Positions 1-6,283 of a DNA stretch of 9,055 bases are shown here, one piece after another; position 1 is the stretch's first letter; each line of letters begins with the position of its first letter. The translations under genes were made by a program, and so were the position numbers. Below the pieces are notes generated by a model, which was not told where the DNA came from, ran no database searches, and saw nothing but the letters and a program-made list of their open reading frames with translations. The DNA lies in the NCBI RefSeq assembly GCF_050268245.1, contig NZ_JBNNGK010000035.1, positions 1 to 9,055 of the forward strand. Direction: 5' to 3'. Source of the stretch: JBNNGK01 sp050268245. Lineage in GTDB: Bacteria; Pseudomonadota; Gammaproteobacteria; Enterobacterales; Enterobacteriaceae.

Positions 1-24
1 TGCTTTAAGTTTCTTTTCGTCCAT
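1..24 (-). CDS. IS256-family transposase, first eight codons only (partial)
   Basis: Only MDEKKLKA is visible before the window edge. From memory, this is the characteristic N-terminus of a widespread enterobacterial IS256-family (mutator-type, DDE) transposase. The ATG is preceded by AGGC about 7 bases upstream, and the gene faces away from the rest of the window. The call rests on eight residues plus the IS-like terminus, so the family is likely but the exact element is not determined. The rest of the gene is outside the window. Confidence 0.6.
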
Positions 25-95
25 AATTTGCCTGTCTCCATTGTCAGGAAGAACATATCAAAAACAGGCAATTACACAATTTAAATTACAGTCTC
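1..95. mobile_element. IS256-family insertion sequence, terminal fragment
   Basis: The window begins inside an IS whose transposase reads leftward. Read inward on the minus strand from about position 95, the end starts GAGACTGTAATTTAAATTG, which resembles the GA-rich, TGT-containing termini of IS256-family elements. The transposase start lies about 70 bp inside this end, as expected for the family. The outer boundary is estimated to within a few bases because the other end and the target duplication lie outside the window. A terminator-like hairpin starts 7 bp beyond the boundary, so the element inserted next to the 3' end of the HEPN gene. Confidence 0.65.
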
Positions 96-101
96 TAATC
101 T

Positions 102-142
102 GGGCATCTTATTCATCTGAATCTTTTTTAAGATGCCCTTTT
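102..142 (+). terminator. Intrinsic terminator-like hairpin between the IS end and the HEPN gene
   Basis: A perfect 10-bp stem pairs 102-111 (GGGCATCTTA) with 129-138 (TAAGATGCCC). The loop is 17 nt, and TTTT follows on the plus strand. No plus-strand gene ends here in the present arrangement. The hairpin may have served a gene displaced by the IS. It may also act as the 3' end of the leftward HEPN transcript, whose stop codon is about 48 bp away, although the minus strand has no U-tract after the stem. Confidence 0.55.
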
Positions 143-185
143 ATCCCCACCATTAATTTATACTTTTGCCAAGTATTATAATGTA

Positions 186-1031
186 TTATTTCAAAGCGTA
201 GTGCTGACAGAACGCTCGATAACATTTTAATCTTTCTGCATTTTTATTCTCATTGTGCTGAGAACAGTAGAAAATATCAAATATGTTTGAGAATGCTTTT
301 TTATCAGTTCGAAAGTCACCAGTCCAAGATATTTTTCCTATGCTTCGGTGAAGCAGGGTTGAATATAGTATGTCATTAAGTTCTTTAACAACATTATCAC
401 AAGCCGAGGCAATAGCTTGAATAGCATCATAACCAATCAGGATCGGTTTTTCTAAAAAACTCTGGTGCTCATGAAAACCTAATTCAATTGCATTGTTTAC
501 ACCAAAAAAACCTGATCGATGTACAATGCAATGACGTAATTGGCAAATTTGCTCATATTTTTTTAACGCAGATCCTAGCGTTTGAGGTTGCTGAACATCT
601 AAAACAAGACCCGTAAATTTCTTAATGGAATCCACAATATTGCTTACGGAAATAAATGACGCTCCTTCAAGTAAAGCCTCAGGCAATATATTTTTTTCGT
701 GATGTAAAGCGGCTGCATAGCTTACTGTACATTTATAGCTTTTAGACTTTGAGATATCGTCAATTGTCAATATCTTACGTATAATTCTTCGACAATAGCT
801 TTCTACAGATGAAACAAACCCTAACATAACTAGATTAGCTAATAGTGCCCATTCTTTTGTAGGTTGAGGAACACCTAATAATTTTATATGAGTAAGTTTC
901 TGCTCATTAAAAATATCGATAGCAGAGCAAGTAGGTTCCTGATAAGCACTATCAAAAAAACCAATAGTATTAATATTAGTTGAAACCCGTTGTCCAGAAA
1001 TATTAATGCTTATTTTCTTTGGGGCAGCCAT
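186..1031 (-). CDS. HEPN-domain protein, putative RNase effector
   Basis: This 281-residue protein is soluble and nearly all helical, with no signal peptide or membrane span. The key visible motif is RHCIVH at residues 166-171, followed by R-S-G. This is the R-x4-H signature of HEPN ribonucleases, usually written Rx4-6H. A helix at about 72-88 (FVSSVESYCRRIIRKIL) matches the first HEPN helix of the MAE_28990-like group, where a Glu sits in a hydrophobic face. HEPN proteins of this type typically dimerise and cut RNA in abortive-infection or toxin systems. The ATG is well supported: AAGGG sits 6 bases upstream and overlaps the end of the ATPase gene, leaving 8 bp between them, so translation is probably coupled. 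The ATPase partner would then control it. The target and the trigger are unknown. Some HEPN proteins are non-catalytic, but R166 and H171 are both present here. Confidence 0.72.
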   Translation of the reverse strand: MAAPKKISINISGQRVSTNINTIGFFDSAYQEPTCSAIDIFNEQKLTHIKLLGVPQPTKEWALLANLVMLGFVSSVESYCRRIIRKILTIDDISKSKSYKCTVSYAAALHHEKNILPEALLEGASFISVSNIVDSIKKFTGLVLDVQQPQTLGSALKKYEQICQLRHCIVHRSGFFGVNNAIELGFHEHQSFLEKPILIGYDAIQAIASACDNVVKELNDILYSTLLHRSIGKISWTGDFRTDKKAFSNIFDIFYCSQHNENKNAERLKCYRAFCQHYALK

Positions 1032-1039
1032 GTTATCCC

Positions 1040-2737
1040 TTACACTAAAAATTCATTGACCCATGCTTGTATTTTTGAATTAATCAAACCAGCTCGTTTT
1101 TGGGCTACTCGTTTGACTTTCATGAACTCAGCTGCAGTATTCTTTGATGAAAGCACATCTTCAACTGTGACAAATGGTGTTTCACTAATAACTTGCTTTT
1201 GAAATTGGCTTAGGGGCAATTCTAGTAGTTTTTTTCGCATGCAAATTCGAAATGATGATTCATCAATAAGTTGACTACCACATTCATGACAAAATTTTTG
1301 AGTATCAGATAATCTACGAGTGCCACAATTTGAACAGTTAGGTAGCTTCAGAGCGACAGAGTCAATTACATCGGTCGTTAGTAAGCTTGATATTTTTTTT
1401 CTTAATGGATGTTTTTCAGACGCTGATCGAATCACAGATGAAAGCTGTGCAGCATTGAAACCTTTACTTAATGTGAATACTTTATTATTAAAAAGATAAG
1501 CATAATGTGGAATGAATCGACGGAGCTTACGATCCGGTCCGTGAGATATACTTGTTGTTTCATAAAGTAATCCTGCTTCAATTAAAAAACTAATGACTCT
1601 TTCCATTTTATCTGTTGTGAGATCATCAATCCCTATTGTAACAGTCTTTTTATATTGTTCACCGTCTTTTCTTAGGCTAGAATGGTTTAATAATTTTAAT
1701 TCCTGCACTATTTTTGTGAACAGTAGCCAACCGGTTTCAATATAGTTTTCATATTGCGGAAGTTTATCAATGATTGAGCGATATTCATCATTAAGGTATT
1801 TGCAACGATCTTCAATAACAGAGTTAAATTTACTCTGTTTGCTTTTTCCTTTGTTATCCTGATATGCACGTATTAGGTTAATATATGCTCTAGGTATACC
1901 AAAAGATGCGAAAATAAGGAGGCTGTTAACATCTGGATCAATATCAATGTTCTGAGAGAATCTTTCCTGCAATAAACTATTCATAAATTCAGTATATTCA
2001 GGCTGCTCAACATCTTGCCAAATAAATACTGGTTCAGCATCTTGCCCCAAATGGAATCTGGGCCCATACTGAGTCGTTCCAGGATAAACTGATGCTTTTG
2101 GTGAAATTCGAGACGTTTTTATACTTCTAAAAACATCGAAGAACTCGACCATATATTCTTTTGTTAAAGTAAGAGCCGCATCATCCATGAATAAAACGGC
2201 TCTTTTTCTATTATTTTTAGCAATGCAATCTTCTATTATTTTTTGAGTTGTTTCAATGCTTAAATTTAATATTATGGGGTTGTGTTCGTCGCTATATTGT
2301 TGTTTTTCTATGTCAGTGACAAATTTTTCGATAGACGTACGCTGCAAACACTCTTGCTCGATAGTGATATTGTAATCAATGTAACATGATAGTACTATTT
2401 TTGCTAAAACCCAAGTGTGAAATATATCAATCGCGTTTGATGCTTCATGTAAGTATGTTTCTAATCTGAGATAATGATTAAATGACACATAAAAAGGAAG
2501 AGGCAAAGAATCATTTTTTTTACATGTCACAAAGGCATGACGCATGTAATGTGTTTTTCCTGCCCCCCTTGGGCCTATTAAAAGCTTAGCACCAACTTGA
2601 GTAAGTTTTTTTTGGATTGATTCAAAATGTTTATTTTGAGGCGACCAACTAATCAATAAATCATCTGGAATGTAATCAGCCCTTTCTTCGAACTCAAAAC
2701 TATCAAGTAAATCAAGATCTATTTGTTGAACCATCAT
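1040..2737 (-). CDS. ORC/CDC6-like P-loop ATPase with winged-helix-like region and C-terminal zinc ribbon
   Basis: With the ATG at 2737 the product is 565 residues. The reading frame is open back to a TTG at 2782, but the ATG has AAGGG 6 bases upstream and the TTG has no ribosome-binding site. Walker A is GPRGAGKT at residues 55-62. Walker B is AVLFMDDA at about 180-187, followed by an arginine-rich segment and a VYPGTTQYG stretch like that of ORC/CDC6-type AAA ATPases in defence loci. A likely winged helix spans about 370-425. A treble-clef or zinc-ribbon pair, C-x2-C at 468/471 and C-x2-C at 483/486, follows. The last 60 residues resemble a helix-hairpin-helix DNA-binding module. No transmembrane segment is seen. 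The gene is first in an operon with the HEPN gene and divergent from a DNA methyltransferase. A plausible role is ATP-dependent sensing of foreign or unmethylated DNA that licenses the HEPN protein; this is inference. KAP/STAND-like NTPases are the main alternative class. Confidence 0.7.
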   Translation of the reverse strand: MMVQQIDLDLLDSFEFEERADYIPDDLLISWSPQNKHFESIQKKLTQVGAKLLIGPRGAGKTHYMRHAFVTCKKNDSLPLPFYVSFNHYLRLETYLHEASNAIDIFHTWVLAKIVLSCYIDYNITIEQECLQRTSIEKFVTDIEKQQYSDEHNPIILNLSIETTQKIIEDCIAKNNRKRAVLFMDDAALTLTKEYMVEFFDVFRSIKTSRISPKASVYPGTTQYGPRFHLGQDAEPVFIWQDVEQPEYTEFMNSLLQERFSQNIDIDPDVNSLLIFASFGIPRAYINLIRAYQDNKGKSKQSKFNSVIEDRCKYLNDEYRSIIDKLPQYENYIETGWLLFTKIVQELKLLNHSSLRKDGEQYKKTVTIGIDDLTTDKMERVISFLIEAGLLYETTSISHGPDRKLRRFIPHYAYLFNNKVFTLSKGFNAAQLSSVIRSASEKHPLRKKISSLLTTDVIDSVALKLPNCSNCGTRRLSDTQKFCHECGSQLIDESSFRICMRKKLLELPLSQFQKQVISETPFVTVEDVLSSKNTAAEFMKVKRVAQKRAGLINSKIQAWVNEFLV

Positions 2738-2746
2738 GAGTACCCT

Positions 2747-2775
2747 TTGATTTTTCCTGTCTGATAGCATATCAT
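2747..2775 (+). promoter_or_regulatory. Predicted sigma70 promoter for the DNA methyltransferase gene
   Basis: TTGATT (2747-2752) and TATCAT (2770-2775) are separated by 17 bp, with a predicted start near 2782, about 31 bases before the GTG start codon. The site lies within the divergent ATPase promoter region, so RNA polymerase should be able to occupy only one of the two at a time. The prediction is by eye. Confidence 0.4.
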
Positions 2776-2795
2776 ACAACAATAATCCATTCCAA
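2766..2795 (-). promoter_or_regulatory. Predicted sigma70 promoter for the ATPase-HEPN operon
   Basis: On the minus strand, a TTGGAA -35 (2790-2795) and a TATGCT -10 (2766-2771) are separated by 18 bp. Transcription would start near 2759, giving a leader of about 20 bases before the ATG at 2737. This also places the upstream TTG at 2782 outside the transcript. Its -10 overlaps the -10 of the divergent methyltransferase promoter. The prediction is by eye. Confidence 0.4.
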
Positions 2796-2812
2796 GTTTA
2801 TGAAGAAATTAA

Positions 2813-3940
2813 GTGGTTGAATTTAAACAATTTTACACGCAGCAGGAAGTAAGTCAGCTTTTGATTTCTCTCCTTGAACATGATTATCCAGTAAGTTGCC
2901 TTGAGCTTAGTGCTGGAGAAGGTGCATTACTTGATTCTGCTTTAGTTAAATTCCCGCATCTTAATATTACTGCATTTGATATTGATCCAAAAAATGCTGA
3001 CTTTTTGTCTTCAAAATACCCAAGTGCAAATATATATTGTATTGACTCTACTAGTCAGGATCTTGCTGGTATCCTAAAAGAGGATACATTCGATATTGCA
3101 TTATGCAATCCTCCGTTTCATTTCATTGATAATAACCCTCAATTTCAGTTAATACTTGAAGAGGTATTTGGACAGACCATCAAATCAAAAAGAATAAGAG
3201 CCGAAGTTGTATTCATGGCTATTAATCTTTTGTATCTAAAGGATGGCGGTGAGTTAATTATAGTATTGCCAGATCTGTTTTACTCATCTGATTATTATAT
3301 TTGGCTTAGAACTCTACTCACAAAAAAATTCACAATAAAAAATATTATAGAATGTGAACATCGTTCATTTCTTAAAACTGAAGCTAAAACTCATGTCTTT
3401 CATATTATAAAAAGTAGTGAGCAGCAGGGGGAGATTTCTTTTTTTAAATATGGTGATGGCATTGCTTTTCATAAGGGAAATATTTGTTTAAATCCTTCTC
3501 GTGTAGAAAGAAAAAGAGTTAGTAATTTAAATAATTCAGACTACTCTATTTTTAGAGGACGGTTATCCGGTAAGGAATGCAAAGCCTCTGGATATTCTTA
3601 TTTTCACACAAATAGTTTTAATTCTATAACATATAAATCAAGAGATGTTATTCCCGATGGGAATTTTGTAGCAAGGAATGGTGATGTATTAATTGCTAGG
3701 GTAGGTTCCAGAGTTATTGGAAAATATGAAGTTTTCAAAGGTGAAAAAGCTATAGTTAGTGATTGTATTTTTTGCATACAATTTACAAATAATGAATTTA
3801 AACTTTATTTTCTTGATTTTTGGGAGAAAAATAAAGATGGCTGGTTACAGGAAAATATGAAGGGTACTTGTGCGAAACATATTAGTTTAGCTAGTGTTCA
3901 TAATTTATTGGAACAGCTTTTTGTTACTTTCATGTTGTAA
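2813..3940 (+). CDS. N6-adenine-type DNA methyltransferase fused to a type I S-like target-recognition domain
   Basis: The 375-residue product starts with GTG. A TAA lies directly upstream in frame, and no other start precedes the conserved FYTQQEV motif at 7-13 (motif X), so this start is nearly forced even though the ribosome-binding site is weak. Motif I, the SAM-binding loop, is CLELSAGEGALL at 29-40, and the acidic residue after strand 2 is in DID at 56-58. Catalytic motif IV is NPPF at 99-102, the gamma-class N6-adenine form. Residues 245-370 resemble a TRD from type I S subunits or type IIG enzymes, with NGDVLIARVGSRVIGKY at 289-305 as the hallmark. One polypeptide could therefore both recognise and methylate DNA. 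No nuclease motif such as PD-ExK is visible. Divergent pairing with the ATPase-HEPN operon suggests self-marking of host DNA. An orphan or solitary methyltransferase is the alternative. Confidence 0.8.
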   Translation: MVEFKQFYTQQEVSQLLISLLEHDYPVSCLELSAGEGALLDSALVKFPHLNITAFDIDPKNADFLSSKYPSANIYCIDSTSQDLAGILKEDTFDIALCNPPFHFIDNNPQFQLILEEVFGQTIKSKRIRAEVVFMAINLLYLKDGGELIIVLPDLFYSSDYYIWLRTLLTKKFTIKNIIECEHRSFLKTEAKTHVFHIIKSSEQQGEISFFKYGDGIAFHKGNICLNPSRVERKRVSNLNNSDYSIFRGRLSGKECKASGYSYFHTNSFNSITYKSRDVIPDGNFVARNGDVLIARVGSRVIGKYEVFKGEKAIVSDCIFCIQFTNNEFKLYFLDFWEKNKDGWLQENMKGTCAKHISLASVHNLLEQLFVTFML

Positions 3941-3961
3941 GATTGGTTGTTGTAAGTGACA

Positions 3962-3989
3962 TCCCCATTTCTGCGAGGGGGGAAATTTT
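3962..3989 (+). terminator. Weak terminator-like hairpin after the methyltransferase
   Basis: TCCCC (3962-3966) can pair with GGGGA (3979-3983) across a 12-nt loop, and AATTTT follows. It lies 21 bp after the methyltransferase stop. The stem is only 5 bp, so the call is tentative. The rest of 3990-4030 holds only an imperfect 9-bp direct repeat, AAGTATACC and AAGCATACC, 11 bp apart (3990-4009). Confidence 0.3.
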
Positions 3990-4036
3990 AAGTATACCTC
4001 AAGCATACCAGCACAGATCATCACTAAGTTGGTTCA

Positions 4037-4093
4037 TTAAGTAGATTTTACAACTTAAAACGGACTATGTATAATGAACTACTTAAAACAGAC
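4037..4093. repeat. Candidate recombinase binding or crossover site (res-like repeats)
   Basis: ACTTAAAACGGAC (4053-4065) recurs as ACTTAAAACAGAC (4081-4093), with 12 of 13 bases identical and a spacing of 28 bp. The first copy also forms a dyad with TTAAGT (4037-4042): 6-bp arms and a 10-bp centre, 22 bp in total, close to the size of one serine-recombinase dimer site. Placement directly upstream of the recombinase gene is typical of res sites. No second recombination partner was found in this window. Confidence 0.45.
4047..4075 (+). promoter_or_regulatory. Promoter of the serine recombinase gene
   Basis: TTTACA (4047-4052) is followed after exactly 17 bp by a consensus TATAAT (4070-4075). 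Transcription would begin near 4082, about 26 bases before the ATG at 4108. The repeats described at 4037-4093 cover the spacer and the start region, so the recombinase would repress its own synthesis when bound, as resolvases commonly do. Confidence 0.6.
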
Positions 4094-4107
4094 CAGTGGT
4101 GAATATC

Positions 4108-4728
4108 ATGCGGGTATGGGCATATCTTCGAGCATCAACGAAACAGCAGGATGCTGACAGAGCATTAAACGAGTTAGAGGCATTCGCTCACTCACATGAT
4201 CTTAAAGTATCAAAGTACTTCAAAGAGAATGAATCAGGTGCAAGCCTACAGCGACCTCAATTGTTCTTACTTCTGGAAATCGCTGAACGTGGCGATATCC
4301 TCCTTTGTGAACAAATCGACCGGATCAGTAGGCTTACTGGTGAGGACTGGAAAACTCTAAGGGCAATCATTGAATCAAAGGGGATCAGGGTCGTGTCATT
4401 GGATTTACCAACGAGTCACCAGCTTTTGAACGTCCAGGATGAATTCACCGCTCGTATGTTTGAAGCAATGAATTCTATGATGCTTGATATGCTGGCAGCT
4501 ATCAGCCGAAAGGACTATGAAGATCGGCGTAGGCGGCAAAAGCAGGGTATACAAAAGGCAAGGAGTGAAAATAGGTACAAGGGGCGTCCGATAGATCAGG
4601 AACTCCATCGTAGAATTGCTGAACTTTTGTCCGATGGTAAAAGTTGGAATAAAGTACAAGATTTAATCGGCTGCTCAAGGGCTACTGTTGCGAAAGTATC
4701 GAAGAAAATGGCAATTACAGCACTGTAA
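4108..4728 (+). CDS. Serine recombinase, resolvase/invertase family
   Basis: The 206-residue product has the full small serine recombinase layout. The N-terminal catalytic domain begins MRVWAYLRAST with nucleophile Ser10 and Arg8. The active-site arginines are in DRISR at 71-75. A long E-helix spans about 113-140, a GRP hinge is at 159-161, and a C-terminal helix-turn-helix covers about 176-198. The ATG at 4108 is chosen over the GTG at 4096 because MRVWAYLR aligns with the usual family start and GGTGA lies 6 bases upstream. Its role would be site-specific resolution of multimers or cointegrates, or DNA inversion. The codon composition looks less AT-rich than the neighbouring defence genes, hinting at a separate origin. 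Its position between two unrelated modules fits a recombinase that brought in or maintains part of the island. Confidence 0.92.
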   Translation: MRVWAYLRASTKQQDADRALNELEAFAHSHDLKVSKYFKENESGASLQRPQLFLLLEIAERGDILLCEQIDRISRLTGEDWKTLRAIIESKGIRVVSLDLPTSHQLLNVQDEFTARMFEAMNSMMLDMLAAISRKDYEDRRRRQKQGIQKARSENRYKGRPIDQELHRRIAELLSDGKSWNKVQDLIGCSRATVAKVSKKMAITAL

Positions 4729-4786
4729 TAACTGAATATTTCTGGAAATATCTATTTAATAACAAACAGATATAGTAGCAGGGGGT

Positions 4787-4827
4787 AAAAAAAGGACATA
4801 TGGCAAATAGCCGTCCATATATCCTTT
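4787..4827 (-). terminator. Intrinsic terminator ending the minus-strand envelope-protein operon
   Basis: A 13-bp stem with one mismatch pairs 4791-4803 with 4815-4827 around an 11-nt loop. On the minus strand it is followed by a run of seven T before CCCCC. It lies 50 bp past the stop of the last operon gene. It can also serve the recombinase from the other side, but the T-run is shorter there. Confidence 0.8.
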
Positions 4828-4876
4828 CGATATCTATATGAAATACTAAAAGTACCGACTGGTTTCTGATGGATTT

Positions 4877-5221
4877 TTATAGATTATTTTCTTTATATAA
4901 TTCATTTAAATTCAGTGTGATATTCTTTTTATTCAATTCTTTTTCTATACATGACCAGCGTTTACGCTCAGCCTCCTTATGGGTAGCAACAACTTTATCA
5001 GTATCAGATTTACTCATGCTACTGATATCTGATTTCAAATCAAAATTAAGATCATCATATCTCTGTTGTTCCGGTTTACAAACTCCAGAAATTGCTTTAT
5101 CTAAGTACTTGCTATCTTTTTGTGCATCATATGTCTTATACGCGGCGAAAGTTGTAGTACTGAATAATAAAGTGAGCAATAATATTTTTTCATTTCGTGC
5201 GATCTTTTTTATTTTGAGCAT
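4877..5221 (-). CDS. Small exported protein of unknown function
   Basis: This 114-residue protein has a basic N-terminus (MLKIKKIARNEK), a hydrophobic segment at 12-27 and a possible signal peptidase I site near TTFAA (23-27). It is probably periplasmic or anchored in the inner membrane. The mature part is highly charged and helical, with only two cysteines, C48 and C91, which could form a disulfide. Its ATG lies inside the preceding gene, a 13-bp overlap, and no ribosome-binding site is visible, so it probably depends on translational coupling. It is the last gene of the operon before the terminator. No family is recognised. Coupling to a membrane protein with a cysteine-bearing outer domain suggests the two products work together at the envelope, perhaps as an exclusion or inhibitor pair. 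Confidence 0.75.
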   Translation of the reverse strand: MLKIKKIARNEKILLLTLLFSTTTFAAYKTYDAQKDSKYLDKAISGVCKPEQQRYDDLNFDLKSDISSMSKSDTDKVVATHKEAERKRWSCIEKELNKKNITLNLNELYKENNL

Positions 5222-5790
5222 GTTTGTGTCAGTGTCATATTGGCATTAAAATCGATCGTAATTACTTTTATAGTATTGTCATTCAATACATATACAAAGA
5301 AATTACTTGATGAATTCCCATATTTTCTTGAACCATCATCTGCGATGTTATTGAATGTAGCTGTTTCAGTACTACTCTCAATTTCACGAGAGGATAGTTT
5401 AGTTTTCAGTACGCTATCGGTGATAGTATATGTGATGCGAGTGGCAGCATCAGAATAGAAACCAGAATTATGCTTTGTACCTTGGCGAGTTTGGGTAATG
5501 GCATCAAATTTATTGCAGATATAAACGTTCTTATTTTTTTCGTTAGAACGGTTATGGGTAGTGTTTTTTACCTGAACAGTGTTCTCGGAAATTTTGCCCC
5601 CTTCACTAGAAGGAAAAAAGCTGGCTACGCCGATGCTCATTGTGAGCATGAATAGCAAACTACTTGATATCAATGCAGTCAAAAAAGTCCTAACATCACC
5701 TCGACCTTTGTTACGGCAACTATTCGCAATCTTCTTATAGAAAAGTACTGAAATAAAAATACAGATAACAATGACAACTAAACCAATCAT
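5209..5790 (-). CDS. Two-span membrane protein with predicted periplasmic domain, unknown function
   Basis: The 193-residue product has membrane spans at about 2-18 and 36-58, separated by a basic loop (KK, CRNKGRG, R). By the positive-inside rule this puts the loop in the cytoplasm and residues 60-193 in the periplasm. The outer domain is Ser/Thr/Asn-rich and probably beta-rich, with C92 near its start and C191 at its end, placed to form one disulfide. The ATG has AAGGGA about 7 bases upstream. The 3' end overlaps the next gene by 13 bp. No known family was recognised by eye. Location in an operon under a phage-like repressor and a Ner-like regulator suggests a lysogenic-conversion or exclusion role, but no motif proves this. 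Confidence 0.78.
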   Translation of the reverse strand: MIGLVVIVICIFISVLFYKKIANSCRNKGRGDVRTFLTALISSSLLFMLTMSIGVASFFPSSEGGKISENTVQVKNTTHNRSNEKNKNVYICNKFDAITQTRQGTKHNSGFYSDAATRITYTITDSVLKTKLSSREIESSTETATFNNIADDGSRKYGNSSSNFFVYVLNDNTIKVITIDFNANMTLTQTCSK

Positions 5791-5846
5791 TTTGATCCCT
5801 TTTAAGTCATATCATTTCTGAATGAATAAACGTAATTGAATATTCA

Positions 5847-6008
5847 TCAACTAACTTTTATCACGTTACCTTTACCGTCAACGGTTACTTTTATGTTCTT
5901 TGAACAGTTCCGGCATTGACCAACACCAGTACCATTTTTAGATACTCCGGTCTGAACGGTTGTAGTACTGCCGCAATGTGGGCATGTAATCGTAAAATAG
6001 TTCGCCAC
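5847..6008 (-). CDS. 53-residue zinc-ribbon protein
   Basis: This short gene begins with GTG and has a strong AGAGGA ribosome-binding site 7-8 bases upstream. The protein carries C-P-H-C at residues 9-12 and C-R-N-C at 32-35, separated by a glycine/threonine-rich beta hairpin, a classic one-zinc ribbon. The fold suggests nucleic-acid or protein binding. It sits between the Ner-like gene (26 bp upstream) and the membrane-protein gene (56 bp downstream), so it belongs to the same operon. The ribosome-binding site, paired cysteines and uninterrupted frame argue that it is real. Function is unknown; a small transcription-associated regulator is one possibility. Confidence 0.75.
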   Translation of the reverse strand: MANYFTITCPHCGSTTTVQTGVSKNGTGVGQCRNCSKNIKVTVDGKGNVIKVS

Positions 6009-6034
6009 TATATATCCTCTTTTATCGTCAAAAT

Positions 6035-6283
6035 TTAATAACGTTCAGGCCAGATAACATGTACTGCCACATCTATATAAGCGGCAATAATTTGCTCTCC
6101 TTTAGGCCAATGTCTTTCGAGAGCGTTATACAATGTTCTCTCATGTAACCCATTTTCTCTTGAGAGTTGTGCAAGCGTGCCTCCTTTTTTCTTGATAGCA
6201 GCAAGTATATCGGCCCTATGCCAGTTCTCAGTACTGGCATTTTGCACCTTTTTCTGACATCCTGATTGTTTATGAATACTCAT
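6035..6283 (-). CDS. Ner/Nlp-like winged helix-turn-helix DNA-binding protein
   Basis: The 82-residue product matches the Ner family of Mu-like phages and the related host protein Nlp (SfsB). The signature W-H-x-A-D-I-L-A-A-I begins at 21, the helix-turn-helix covers about 37-57 (TLAQLSRENGLHERTLYNAL), and the C-terminal IWPERY is typical. Mu Ner represses early transcription and the divergent repressor gene. Start choice: ATG at 6283 fits the family better than the GTG at 6292, although its ribosome-binding site (GAGTGG) is weak. It is the first gene of the minus-strand operon and faces the CI-like repressor across 109 bp, exactly the geometry of a Mu-type c-ner switch. It probably binds that intergenic region and limits its own operon. 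Confidence 0.88.
   Translation of the reverse strand: MSIHKQSGCQKKVQNASTENWHRADILAAIKKKGGTLAQLSRENGLHERTLYNALERHWPKGEQIIAAYIDVAVHVIWPERY

Noticed and set aside
990..1202. Plus-strand frame across the HEPN/ATPase junction
   Set aside because: It lies antisense to two well-supported genes and has no recognisable domain.
2738..2782. TTG start at 2782 or ATG at 2770 for the ATPase, adding up to 15 residues
   Set aside because: Neither has a ribosome-binding site, and the predicted promoter would start transcription downstream of both; the ATG at 2737 has AAGGG at good spacing.
4405..4659. Minus-strand frame inside the recombinase gene
   Set aside because: Antisense to a clear recombinase; composition is not protein-like.
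4869..5655. Three plus-strand frames opposite the envelope-protein genes
   Set aside because: The minus strand has proper ribosome-binding sites, overlaps, signal or membrane segments and a terminator; the plus frames are hydrophobic antisense shadows.
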